Position numbers and translations under genes: made by a program
The notes under the pieces: model-generated
Told to the model about the DNA's origin: nothing
What the model saw: only the letters and a program-made list of their open reading frames with translations
The model's database searches: none
Origin: Sphingomonas lacusdianchii
Lineage (GTDB): Bacteria > Pseudomonadota > Alphaproteobacteria > Sphingomonadales > Sphingomonadaceae
DNA length: 64,000 nt
Assembly: GCF_022664395.1 (NCBI RefSeq)
Contig: NZ_JAKRET010000003.1
Coordinates: 310,001 to 374,000, forward strand
Reading direction: 5' to 3'
In this document: positions 50,163 through 60,005 of the stretch, piece by piece
Layout: every line of letters begins with the position of its first letter
Position numbering within the stretch: position 1 is the stretch's first letter

Positions 50163-52511
50163 TTATTTGGTCGGCATCTTCACCCGCAGCACCGCATCGG
50201 GCGCGTCGTGCAGCCGCAGGTAGAGCGCGTCCTGCGCCGCAGGCACTTCGACCGATCCGCCGACGAATCCGGCGGGCAGCGGCGTCGCATCCTTCATGTC
50301 CGGCGTCGTGCCGATCGCGGCGACGACGAACAGGTCGCGACCGCTGACCGTGCAGCGTTCGCGACACGCGGCCCCGCTCAGCACCGGCAGGCGGACCAGC
50401 GACCCCAGCGGCTGCCACGCCCCCGCCGCCCCGCCGCGCCATGGCCGGAAGCGCAACGCCCCCGCCGCCGCCGCACCGAACGCCGATTGCGGGGCGATCG
50501 TCGTCACCGCGATATCGTCGCCGACCCGCTGCACCGCCCCCGAGGCGATGGTCAGCCGCTTCGTCGTGTCGCCATTCGCGATCTCGACCCCGTCCTCACC
50601 ACCACTTAGGCCCCCGGCGATCCGCGTCGAGAAGGTCAGCGTCGCCCCGGTCGGCACCAGCCCCTCGGGCAGTTCGATCGGCAGCGCACCCGTCGGCGTG
50701 TCATAGGCGACCCGGCGGTCGAGCAACGTCGCCACCGGCCGGGCCGGAGCGATCATCGCCGCCACCGTCGCCGTCCGCCCGTCGCGAAGCTGCACCGCAG
50801 CGTTCTCCCCCGCTTCGGCCAGCGGCTGTTCGCTGCTCAGGGTCAGGCGATCCCCCTCCCCGACGCGCGTGAGCGCGCCCGCCGCGAAGCGGGTGGCGCC
50901 GACCGTCAGCCCCGTCACCTGATCGAGCCGCGCCCCCTCCAGCACGCCCTCGCGGTCGCCGGCATGGATGGTGAAGCGATCGAGCCGGCTCGGTTCGGCA
51001 CGTCCGGTCAGCGCGATCTGATCGGGCGCGACCGCGCCGAAGCGGACGACGGTCAACGCCAGCGCGCCGGGGCGGGTCTTGGCCAGCGGTAATGTCACAT
51101 CGAGCGCATCGGGCGCGGCCGACTTCCACGTCAACGACCGACTGAGACCCGCTGCGTCGCGCAGCGTCAGTCCTGCAACGCACGCCGCCGCGCCGCCACG
51201 CAGGGTCAGCGGATGGTCGCGCCCGACGATCACCGTCGCATCGGGCTGCACCGTCCATGCCCCCGGCCCGTCGAGTTGCGCCGGCACGCGCGGACCGCTG
51301 AACGCATCGAAGCCCCAGCGTCCCTGCACCACCGCTTCGGTCACCGGCCCCGCCGCCTGTACCGCGCCGGTCGCCAGCACCAGCCCGCCGCGCTCGGCAT
51401 CGGGGGTCAGTGGCAGTGTCGCCACCTTCCCATCGGCGCCCGTCACACGCAGCACCAGATCGCGCGCATAATCGGTCGCGAACAGCAGCGACGCATCGTC
51501 GAGCGGCAGCACGAGGTCGGGCCTGGCAAGGCAAAGCGCGCCGGGCGCCGCCGACCGCCACAAAGGCGGCGGCGCATCGCCGATCGGCGGTAGCGGCGCG
51601 ACCAGCACCGATCGCGGATTCTGGAACGACGGCGCGCTGTTCAGTTGCAGGTGGATCGCCTGACCCTGCCCCAGCGCCAGGGCCGGAAGATATTGATATT
51701 GCGCGCTGCGAAACGCCCCGAACAGCCGCGCCAGATCGCGCGCAAGGCCGATATAGGGGCTGTAATAGCCCGCCCCGCCCTCGCGCGTCGCCGCCACCCG
51801 GTAGGCGAGGTCGACCGGGGCACCGGTCAGCGTCTCGGTCAGCGTCGCGCCGCGCTGCGCCTGCAATACCAGCGAATCGCGCTGCTGGGTCAGGCATGTC
51901 GCCTGCAACGCGCGCTGGCGCAGCAGGCAGTCGGCGTTGAGCTTGATCCGGAGCGCATCGGCGAGCACCGGCGCTGCAGTGGCGAGTCGTTCGGGCGCGC
52001 GCTCGCCGATCCGGCCGATCGCGCCGACGAACGCGTCCAGTCGTTGCCGGTCGAGCGATGCCTGATACAGATCCTGCGCCGCGCGGACGAACACGCCCGG
52101 CCGGCCCCGCACCGCGCCGCGCACCGCCGAAAAGCCGCCACCGGCTTCGGGGGCGAGGAACAGCAGCACCTGCTCGGCGCCCTCGGGCACCGTCACGGTC
52201 AGGACGTTCTTCTTCCGGTTCCACGTCTCGACCGAGAAGAACCAATCCTTGGGCGGCGGATTGGTCGCCCCGCGCAGAAAGGCGACGACCAGCAGATAGC
52301 GCGCCGCCTGATCGTCGGGCAGCAGCGCCTTCGCGGTCAGCGTGTCGCCGCCGCGCAGCGCCGGCACCGCCGCGACCGGCAGTTCGACGTCGCCGCGCCT
52401 GACCATGACCGACACGTCGGGACCGGCCAGATCGAAGCCATTTTGCTGCGCCTGCGCGGCATTGGCGAACAGCGCCGACAGCGCGGCGAGCAACAGGAGA
52501 ACGCGAACCAT
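50163..52511 (-). CDS. Large secreted protein of unknown function
   Basis: The 782-residue product has a clear signal peptide (MVRVLLLLAALSALFANAAQAQQ). The mature part is long, Ala- and Leu-rich and lacks transmembrane helices. After about 150 residues that include the positively charged FFSVETWNRKKNVLTVTVPEGAEQVLLFLAPEAGGG, it shows beta-sandwich-like repeats (for example LTLRGGAAACVAGLTLRDAAGLSRSLTWKSAAPDALDVTLPLAKTRPGALALTVVRFG). I recognise no domain. The start at 52511 is set by the signal peptide; the frame extends back into folP. folP ends 22 bp before it, so they probably share a transcript. Confidence 0.75.
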   Translation of the reverse strand: MVRVLLLLAALSALFANAAQAQQNGFDLAGPDVSVMVRRGDVELPVAAVPALRGGDTLTAKALLPDDQAARYLLVVAFLRGATNPPPKDWFFSVETWNRKKNVLTVTVPEGAEQVLLFLAPEAGGGFSAVRGAVRGRPGVFVRAAQDLYQASLDRQRLDAFVGAIGRIGERAPERLATAAPVLADALRIKLNADCLLRQRALQATCLTQQRDSLVLQAQRGATLTETLTGAPVDLAYRVAATREGGAGYYSPYIGLARDLARLFGAFRSAQYQYLPALALGQGQAIHLQLNSAPSFQNPRSVLVAPLPPIGDAPPPLWRSAAPGALCLARPDLVLPLDDASLLFATDYARDLVLRVTGADGKVATLPLTPDAERGGLVLATGAVQAAGPVTEAVVQGRWGFDAFSGPRVPAQLDGPGAWTVQPDATVIVGRDHPLTLRGGAAACVAGLTLRDAAGLSRSLTWKSAAPDALDVTLPLAKTRPGALALTVVRFGAVAPDQIALTGRAEPSRLDRFTIHAGDREGVLEGARLDQVTGLTVGATRFAAGALTRVGEGDRLTLSSEQPLAEAGENAAVQLRDGRTATVAAMIAPARPVATLLDRRVAYDTPTGALPIELPEGLVPTGATLTFSTRIAGGLSGGEDGVEIANGDTTKRLTIASGAVQRVGDDIAVTTIAPQSAFGAAAAGALRFRPWRGGAAGAWQPLGSLVRLPVLSGAACRERCTVSGRDLFVVAAIGTTPDMKDATPLPAGFVGGSVEVPAAQDALYLRLHDAPDAVLRVKMPTK

Positions 52512-52533
52512 GCGCGCCGCTATAGCGGACGCC

Positions 52534-53609
52534 TTATGGCGCGACCAAGGCAGCATCACGCAGGCCGCGCCAGACGCGGATCGCCTGCACCGTTTCGGCC
52601 ACGTCATGCACCCGCACGATCTGCGCGCCACGCTCGACCCCGGCCAGCGCCAGCGCGACCGATCCGCCGAGGCGCTGGTCCGCCGCCGCCTCGTTCGACA
52701 GCGCGCCGATGATCCGCTTGCGACTGGCCCCCAGCAGCACCGGACAGCCAAGGCCATGGAACAGCGCCAGCCCGTTCACCAGCGCCAGATTGTCCGACAG
52801 CGCCTTGCCGAAGCCGATGCCGGGATCGACCACGATCTTCGCGCGATCGACCCCGGCGGCGACCACCGCCTCGACCCGCGCTTCCAGCCAGTCGAACACG
52901 TCGAGCAGCGGATTGCGATAGCCGTTTCCGCCATGCGGCCCCTGCGCCGGGGCGGGCGAATGCATCAGCACCACCGGGCAGCCGCTTGCGACCACGACGT
53001 CCAGCGCGCGCGGATCATAGGCCAGCGCGGCGACGTCGTTGACCAGATGCGCGCCCGCCGCCAGCGTCGCCTCCATCACCGCCGCCTTGCGCGTGTCGAC
53101 CGAGATCGCGACCCCCGCCGCCGCCAGTCGCTCGACGACCGGCACGACGCGGGCGATCTCGTCGCCTTCCCACACCGTCGCCGCGCCGGGCTTGGTCGAT
53201 TCGCCGCCCAGATCGATCAGCGCCGCGCCCGCCGCCGCCATCGCCACCCCGACCGCCGCCGCACCCGCCGGATTGTCGACATGCCGGCCGCCGTCGGAGA
53301 AACTGTCGGGCGTGACGTTGAGGATCGCCATCACCTGCGGCTGATCGAAGCGCACCACCCGCTCGCCGAGCGTCAGCGGAGCACGCGACGTCGTGATCCG
53401 CCGATGCAACAGCCGCGCGCGCTCGGCCTTCTCCAAAGGCAGGCCCGCCGCCCACGCATCGAAGCCGGCGACCGGCACGACCGTCCGCCCGCCACCGCGT
53501 TCGCGTACCTCATAGGCCGCGAACCACAGCATCCCGCCCGCCAGTCGCGCCACGCTGCCATCGGGCAACCCGACCGGTGTGTCGACGAAGCGGACCGGCC
53601 GCAGATACA

Positions 53610-53610
<1 letters not shown>
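52534..53610 (-). CDS. folP: Dihydropteroate synthase
   Basis: FolP condenses p-aminobenzoate with dihydropterin pyrophosphate in folate synthesis and is the sulfonamide target. The 358-residue product has VMAILNVTPDSFSDGGRHVD, IDLGGESTKPGA, VSVDTRK-like ISVDTRKAAVME, VNDVAAL, VVLMHSPAP and KIVVDPGIGFGK, GASRKRIIG. About 80 extra N-terminal residues (MYLRPVRFVDTPVGLPDGSVARLAGGMLWFAAYEVRERG) precede the TIM barrel, longer than E. coli FolP. The ATG at 53610 overlaps the ccrM stop by one base, so it is read from the same mRNA. Confidence 0.92.
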
Positions 53611-54880
<1,270 letters not shown>

Positions 54881-54910
54881 AACATCTGGTAGCCATCGGT
54901 TCGTCGCAAA

Positions 54911-55044
54911 TCCTCCCCGGCACGGGGAGGGGGACCGCCGCGACGCGGTGGTGGAGGGGGATCGCGGCATACGGAGCCGTTGCGTTGCACCGACAGCCCC
55001 CTCCACCAGCTTCGCTGGTCCCCCTCCCCGCGGAGCGGGGAGGA
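54911..55044. repeat. 134-bp hairpin element, copy F1
   Basis: TCCTCCCC and GGGGAGGA ends enclose mirrored blocks: GGCACGGGGAGGGGGACC...GTGGTGGAGGGGGATC on the left and CCCCCTCCACCAGC...GGTCCCCCTCCCC on the right. The core reads GCATACGGAGCCGTTGCGTTGC, the reverse complement orientation of the cores in F2 and F3. It lies between ccrM and rnhB. Confidence 0.9.
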
Positions 55045-55045
55045 A

Positions 55046-55642
55046 TTAAAGCGCCAAACACATCTGCGCGACCGGTGCGAAACTGCGCCGATGCAGCGGC
55101 GTCGGCCCGAGCGTCCGCAGCGCGTCCAAATGCACCTTCGCGCCATAGCCCTTGTTCGACGCCCAGCCATAGCCCGGATGCAGCGCATCGGCTTCGACCA
55201 TCATCGCGTCGCGCGTCTGCTTGGCGACGATCGACGCCGCCGCGATCGACAGGCTGATCGCGTCGCCGCCGATCACCGCGACGCTGGGATGACTCCATTT
55301 CGGGCAGCGATTGCCGTCGACCAGCACCATGCCGCACGCCATCCCCAGCGCATCGACGGCGCGTTCCATCGCCAGCATCGTCGCCCACAGGATGTTGAGC
55401 CGGTCGATCTCCTCGACGCTCGCGATACCGACACCGACGGTCGCGCAATCGAGCAATCGCGCGTGCAGATCGGCGCGCCGCTTCGCACTCAACTGCTTCG
55501 AATCGTTGAGGCCATCCGGAATGCAATCGCGGTCGAGCACTACCGCCGCCGCGACGACCGGCCCGGCGAGCGGCCCGCGCCCGGCTTCGTCCACCCCCGC
55601 CACCGGCCCGACATGGCGCGCCTCGTGGCTCCAGTCAGGCAT
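55046..55642 (-). CDS. rnhB: Ribonuclease HII
   Basis: RNase HII removes ribonucleotides from DNA and RNA primers. The 198-residue product has the acidic active site in GVDEAGRGPLAGPVVAAAVVLD, LNDSKQLSAKRRADL, VLVDGNRCP and the later SIVAKQTRDAMM. The start [21 protein letters not shown] is normal. Its frame overlaps the thiD-VOC stop by 8 bp, so the two are coupled. Downstream lies the F1 repeat and then ccrM; the rnhB-ccrM neighbourhood is found in other alphaproteobacteria. Confidence 0.94.
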   Translation of the reverse strand: MPDWSHEARHVGPVAGVDEAGRGPLAGPVVAAAVVLDRDCIPDGLNDSKQLSAKRRADLHARLLDCATVGVGIASVEEIDRLNILWATMLAMERAVDALGMACGMVLVDGNRCPKWSHPSVAVIGGDAISLSIAAASIVAKQTRDAMMVEADALHPGYGWASNKGYGAKVHLDALRTLGPTPLHRRSFAPVAQMCLAL

Positions 55643-56789
55643 CGGCGATGCGCCACGGCGGATAGCGCCGCATCTCGCCCGCCTGATACAGGCAGACCTC
55701 GTTGCCCGCCGGATCGAACAGTCGCGCCTCGCGCCAGCCCCAGGGGCGGTCGACCGGTTCCTGTGCGAAGGACACGCCTTGCCCCTTCAGATAGGGCACG
55801 ATCACGTCAAGGTCGCCGACCTCGAAATAGACCGCCGGCACCTTGCGTTCCTCGGTCATCTCGATCGAAAAGGTCGCCCCGCCCTCGGTCTCGAAACGGG
55901 CATAGCGGCGGCTGGAGCGGACGATGGGTTTGAGGCCGAGCAGGCGATAGAAATACTCGCTGGCCGGCACGTCGCTCGCGGGCACCGTCACCTGATTGAG
56001 CATCGGCGACCAGCGCGACTGGTTGAGGTCGAGCCGCACGTCCTGCTGCGCCATCGGCCCCGCACCGCGCCCCAGTTCCTCGGCGCCCTGCATCGCGATC
56101 CGCACGAAGCTGCGCGCCCGGCCGATCGCCTCGGCCAGCGTCCATTCCTTCGCCAGTTCGCAGGCGATGGCGGTCGACAAAGTGCAGCCGGTGCCATGCG
56201 TCGCCATGCCGTCGACGCGCGGCGCCGACCATTCGACCAGCGGCGCGGTGCCGCCCTTGCGCTGGTGCAGGCGGTCGATCACCACCTCGCCCTCGCCATG
56301 GCCACCCTTTTCGAGCAGCGCGCAGCCATGATCCAGCACCGTATCGGCCCCGCCCAGCGCCGCCAGCTCGAGCAGGTTGGGCGTGGCGACCGTCGCCACC
56401 GCCATCAGCCGTTCGAACGCCGCGACCGTCGCCTCGTCGGCGAGCCGCGCGCCACTGGTCGCGATCATGACGGGATCGAACACGACCGGAATGCCGCGCA
56501 ACTCGCGCAACCGGTCGGCCAGTGCATGGGCGGTGCGCGCCGATCCGATCATGCCGATCTTGACCGCGTCGACGCCGATGTCGCGGACCACCGCGTCGAT
56601 CTGCGCCATCACCATGTCGGTCGGCACCGGATGGACGGCATCGACGCCCAGCGTGTTCTGCGCGGTGATCGCGGTGATCGCGGTCATGGCGTGACAGCCG
56701 AGCATCGTCGCGGTCTTGATATCCGCCTGGATACCGGCGCCGCCACCGGAGTCGGAACCGGCGACGATCAGGATGCGGGGCGTGGTCAT
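55635..56789 (-). CDS. thiD: ThiD kinase fused to a VOC domain
   Basis: Residues 1-248 are a complete HMP/HMP-P kinase of the ThiD type: [43 protein letters not shown], and [17 protein letters not shown] with C202. The frame continues without a stop through a linker ([18 protein letters not shown]) into a VOC domain at 263-371 ([67 protein letters not shown]). The first metal His of VOC proteins is Gln here. An internal restart at M263 is possible. The kinase makes the pyrimidine half of thiamine; what the VOC domain adds is unknown. No other thi gene is present. Confidence 0.88.
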   Translation of the reverse strand: MTTPRILIVAGSDSGGGAGIQADIKTATMLGCHAMTAITAITAQNTLGVDAVHPVPTDMVMAQIDAVVRDIGVDAVKIGMIGSARTAHALADRLRELRGIPVVFDPVMIATSGARLADEATVAAFERLMAVATVATPNLLELAALGGADTVLDHGCALLEKGGHGEGEVVIDRLHQRKGGTAPLVEWSAPRVDGMATHGTGCTLSTAIACELAKEWTLAEAIGRARSFVRIAMQGAEELGRGAGPMAQQDVRLDLNQSRWSPMLNQVTVPASDVPASEYFYRLLGLKPIVRSSRRYARFETEGGATFSIEMTEERKVPAVYFEVGDLDVIVPYLKGQGVSFAQEPVDRPWGWREARLFDPAGNEVCLYQAGEMRRYPPWRIADA

Positions 56790-56826
56790 GTCGGTGGCGT
56801 TAGCATGACCGGAGCGGAGAGCAAGT

Positions 56827-56963
56827 TCCTCCCCGCCTGCGGGGAGGGGGACCGTCCGCGCAGCGGATGGTGGAGGGGGATCGGCGGCGCAACGCAACGG
56901 CTCCGTATGCGCCCCCCCCCCCTCCACCAGCTTCGCTGGTCCCCCTCCCCGTGCCGGGGAGAA
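56827..56963. repeat. 137-bp hairpin element, copy F2
   Basis: It has the same layout as F1 and F3: TCCTCCCCGC... and ...CCCCTCCCCGTGCCGGGGAGAA, with core GCGCAACGCAACGGCTCCGTATGC. The core is in the opposite orientation to F1. An 11-C homopolymer (56912-56922) interrupts it. It sits between thiD-VOC and the small zinc-ribbon gene. Confidence 0.9.
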
Positions 56964-56964
56964 T

Positions 56965-57141
56965 TTATTTGCGGCGCGTCGGCCGATCGACCAGTTCGCC
57001 CCGACAATTCGGGCACACCTCATCAAGTTCGTCGGCGCAATCCGCGCAAAAGGTGCATTCGTGCGAACAGATGAACGCGCCATGCGCCGCCGCCGGCAGC
57101 GACGCATCGCAGCGTTCGCACTTGGGCTTCATCTCCAGCAT
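56965..57141 (-). CDS. Small zinc-ribbon protein (DUF1272-like)
   Basis: This 58-residue gene was found by direct reading. The product starts [20 protein letters not shown] and ends ELVDRPTRRK. It contains CxxC pairs in KCERC and CPNC and further Cys/His residues (ICSHECTFCADC), eight Cys in all, the pattern of DUF1272. It should bind one or two zinc ions. The ATG overlaps the glmM stop by one base (TGATG), so it is translated from the glmM mRNA. Its role in relation to cell-wall precursor synthesis is unknown. Confidence 0.85.
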   Translation of the reverse strand: MLEMKPKCERCDASLPAAAHGAFICSHECTFCADCADELDEVCPNCRGELVDRPTRRK

Positions 57142-58484
57142 CAGGCAGCCGCCTGCCGCACCGCGTCGCAGATGCGGTCGACGACCTGCTCGACCTGGCC
57201 CCGGTCGTCGCCCTCGGCCATCACCCGGATCACCGGCTCGGTCCCCGATGCGCGGAGAACCAGCCGCCCGCGTCCCGCAAGTTCCGCCTCGACGCCCGCG
57301 ACGACGTCCTTGACCCGCGGATCGTCGAGCGGCTTGCCGCCGGCGAAGCGGACATTCTTGAGCAATTGCGGCAACGGGTCGAAACGGTGCAACACCTCGC
57401 TCGCCGGCGCGCCCGCGCGCTGCACTTCGGCCAGCACCTGCAACGCCGCGACCAGCCCGTCGCCGGTCGTCGCATAGTCCGACAGGATGATATGCCCCGA
57501 CTGCTCGCCGCCGACATTATAGCCCGAGGTCCGCATTTTTTCGAGGACGTGCCGATCGCCGACCGCGGTGCGCACCAGCCCCAGCCCCTGCGCCGAGAGA
57601 TGGCGTTCGAGGCCGAGGTTCGACATGACCGTCGCGACCAGCCCGCCGCCCTTCAACCGGCCGGCCCGCGCCCAGCTGGCGGCGATCGTCGCCATCAACT
57701 GGTCGCCATCGATCACCCGCCCCGCTTCGTCGACGACGATCAGCCGGTCGGCATCGCCGTCCAGCGCGATGCCGATCTGCGCGCCCGACGCCACCACCGT
57801 TTCCGACAGGAGCTGCGGCGCGGTCGATCCGACGCGGTCGTTGATGTTCTTGCCATCGGGGGTCACGCCGATCGCGATCACCTCCGCCCCCAATTCCCAC
57901 AGCGCGGCCGGCGCGACATTATAGGCGGCACCATTGGCGCAATCGAGCACCAGCTTCATCCCGTCGAGCCGAAGGTTCTCGGGAAAGGTCGCCTTGGCGA
58001 AATGGATATAGCGGCCGCGCGCGTCCTCGATCCGCTTGGCGCGGCCGATATCGCCGGGTGCCGACAGTTCGATCTCGTCGCTATCGATCAACGCCTCGAT
58101 CGCCAGTTCGTCGGCATCGGACAGCTTGTACCCGTCCGGCCCGAACAGCTTGATGCCATTGTCGTGGAACGGATTATGGCTGGCGGAGATCATCACGCCC
58201 ATATCGGCGCGCATCGAATGGGTCAGCATCGCCACCGCCGGCGTCGGCATCGGCCCGACCAGCACCACGTCCATCCCGACCGAAGTGAAGCCCGCGACCA
58301 TCGCGTTTTCGAGCATATAGCCCGACAGCCGCGTGTCCTTGCCGATCACCACGCGGTGACGATGATCGCCGCGCCGGAAATGCGCGCCCGCCGCCATGCC
58401 GATCCGCATCGCCATCTCGGCGGTCATCGGCTTGCTGTTGGTCAGCCCGCGTATACCGTCGGTGCCGAAATATTTCCTTGCCAT
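57141..58484 (-). CDS. glmM: Phosphoglucosamine mutase
   Basis: GlmM turns glucosamine-6-phosphate into glucosamine-1-phosphate for UDP-GlcNAc, peptidoglycan and lipopolysaccharide. The 447-residue product starts [16 protein letters not shown], has the phosphoserine loop [20 protein letters not shown], the metal-binding [14 protein letters not shown], the sugar-binding [10 protein letters not shown], and the C-terminal phosphate-binding [15 protein letters not shown]. The stop overlaps the tiny zinc-ribbon gene. It is divergent from the carrier gene at 58556. Confidence 0.96.
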   Translation of the reverse strand: MARKYFGTDGIRGLTNSKPMTAEMAMRIGMAAGAHFRRGDHRHRVVIGKDTRLSGYMLENAMVAGFTSVGMDVVLVGPMPTPAVAMLTHSMRADMGVMISASHNPFHDNGIKLFGPDGYKLSDADELAIEALIDSDEIELSAPGDIGRAKRIEDARGRYIHFAKATFPENLRLDGMKLVLDCANGAAYNVAPAALWELGAEVIAIGVTPDGKNINDRVGSTAPQLLSETVVASGAQIGIALDGDADRLIVVDEAGRVIDGDQLMATIAASWARAGRLKGGGLVATVMSNLGLERHLSAQGLGLVRTAVGDRHVLEKMRTSGYNVGGEQSGHIILSDYATTGDGLVAALQVLAEVQRAGAPASEVLHRFDPLPQLLKNVRFAGGKPLDDPRVKDVVAGVEAELAGRGRLVLRASGTEPVIRVMAEGDDRGQVEQVVDRICDAVRQAAA

Positions 58485-58555
58485 CGTGCCATACGCCTTC
58501 AGGTTGAGCCTTTGCGTGGCGCGGCTATTACCGCCACTTTGTTAAAAGGGCGAGC

Positions 58556-59821
58556 ATGTCGCAAGCGACACGAATATTGGCGGGATTGGGCGCAGGGCTG
58601 GCGCTGGGCATCGGGCTGGCCGCGCAATCGCCAGACACCGCATTGTCGGGCATCGCCATCGCCGAACCGATCGGGACCGCATGGCTGAACGCGCTGCGCA
58701 TGACCATCGTGCCGCTGGTGGTGGCGCTGCTCATCACCGGCATCGCCCAGACGGCGGAGGCGGCGCGGGCAGGCCGGATCGCGACCCGGTCGCTGTTGCT
58801 GTTCATCGTCATCCTGTGGACATCGTCGGCCCTCGGCGCGCTGGTCACGCTGTCGCTGCTCGATCTGTTTCCCTTGGGCGAGACCGCCGCACAAGCGTTG
58901 CGCGCGACGTTCGGCACCGCCGCTCCGGCGGCAAAGGTGCCGCCCTTCACCGACTTCCTCGTCGCGATCGTCCCGACCAATCCGGTATCGGCGGCGGCCA
59001 ACGACCAGTTCCTGCCGCTGATCCTGTTCACGCTCGTCTTCGGCTTCGCGATGACGCGGCTGCCGCAGGACAATCGCCATGTGCTGGTACGGCTGTTTCA
59101 GGCGATCGCCGACACGATGCTGATCGTCATCAACTGGGTGTTGTGGCTGGGGCCGATCGGCGTGTTCGCGCTCGGCTATGTCGTGGGGGCGCGGGCCGGG
59201 ACCGCCGCCTTCGGGGCGCTGGTCCATTATGTGCTGGTGCTGATGACGGTGGGGCTGTCGATATGGCTGCTCGCCTATCCGCTTGCGCGGTTCGGCGGGC
59301 GGGTGTCGATCGCGCGCTTCCTGAAAGGGACCGCGCCGGCACAGGCGGTGGCGATCTCGACGCAAAGCTCGCTCGCCTCGCTGCCGGCGATGCTGAAGGG
59401 GTCGGGCGACCTCGGCGTGCCGGTGGCGACGTCGGGCGTGGTGCTGCCGATGGCGGTGGCGCTGTTCCGGGCGACCGGGCCGGCAATGAACCTCGGCGTC
59501 GCGCTGTACGTCGCGCATGTGTTCGGCGTACCGCTGGGCGCCGGGCAGATCGCGGCGGGGATCGCGGCGGGGGCGATCACGACGATGGGCGCGGCCAGCC
59601 TGCCGGGGCAGATCAGCTTCGTTTCGTCGATCGCGCCGATCGCGGTGGCGATGGGCGTGCCGGTCGAGCCGCTCGCCCTGCTGGTCGCGGTCGAGACGCT
59701 GCCCGATATCGTCCGGACGCTCGGCAATGTGACGATGAACGTCGCGGTGACGACGGTGATCGGCGAGCGGGTTGGCGGGGAACGGGTATCCGAAGCGGAC
59801 GCGATATTGGCGGACGACTAA
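58556..59821 (+). CDS. Dicarboxylate/amino acid:cation symporter
   Basis: The 421-residue protein belongs to the DAACS family (GltP/DctA-like). It has about eight transmembrane segments and two hairpins; key blocks are the first re-entrant loop region ISTQSSLASLPAMLKG, the unwound helix AALFRATGPAMNLGVALYVAHV-like VALFRATGPAMNLGVALYV, and TTMGAASLPGQISFVSSIAPIAVAMGVPVE. It carries dicarboxylates or acidic or neutral amino acids with Na+ or H+. The start follows GGGCGAGC, which is weak. The F3 repeat begins right after the stop. The substrate is not predictable. Confidence 0.9.
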   Translation: MSQATRILAGLGAGLALGIGLAAQSPDTALSGIAIAEPIGTAWLNALRMTIVPLVVALLITGIAQTAEAARAGRIATRSLLLFIVILWTSSALGALVTLSLLDLFPLGETAAQALRATFGTAAPAAKVPPFTDFLVAIVPTNPVSAAANDQFLPLILFTLVFGFAMTRLPQDNRHVLVRLFQAIADTMLIVINWVLWLGPIGVFALGYVVGARAGTAAFGALVHYVLVLMTVGLSIWLLAYPLARFGGRVSIARFLKGTAPAQAVAISTQSSLASLPAMLKGSGDLGVPVATSGVVLPMAVALFRATGPAMNLGVALYVAHVFGVPLGAGQIAAGIAAGAITTMGAASLPGQISFVSSIAPIAVAMGVPVEPLALLVAVETLPDIVRTLGNVTMNVAVTTVIGERVGGERVSEADAILADD

Positions 59822-59822
59822 C

Positions 59823-59958
59823 TCCTCCCCGCTCCGCGGGGAGGGGGACCAGCCGCAGGCTGGTGGAGGGGGATCGCGGCGCAACGCAACCGTGCCGTAT
59901 GCGGACACCCCCCTCCACCAGCCTTTGGCTGGTCCCCCTCCCCATGAAATGGGGAGGA
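59823..59958. repeat. 136-bp hairpin element, copy F3
   Basis: TCCTCCCCGCTCCGCGGGGAGG at the left and CCCTCCCCATGAAATGGGGAGGA at the right, with a core GCGCAACGCAACCGTGCCGTATGC in the F2 orientation. It lies between the symporter and gor stops, which converge on it. Confidence 0.9.
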
Positions 59959-60005
59959 TTTGGCGTTCCGCTCGCGGCAGCGGGCCGGAACGCCCCACCA
60001 CTACA

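Noticed and set aside
54911..55044. F-type repeats as a CRISPR array
   Set aside because: The copies are kilobases apart, long, self-complementary and have no regular spacers or cas genes.
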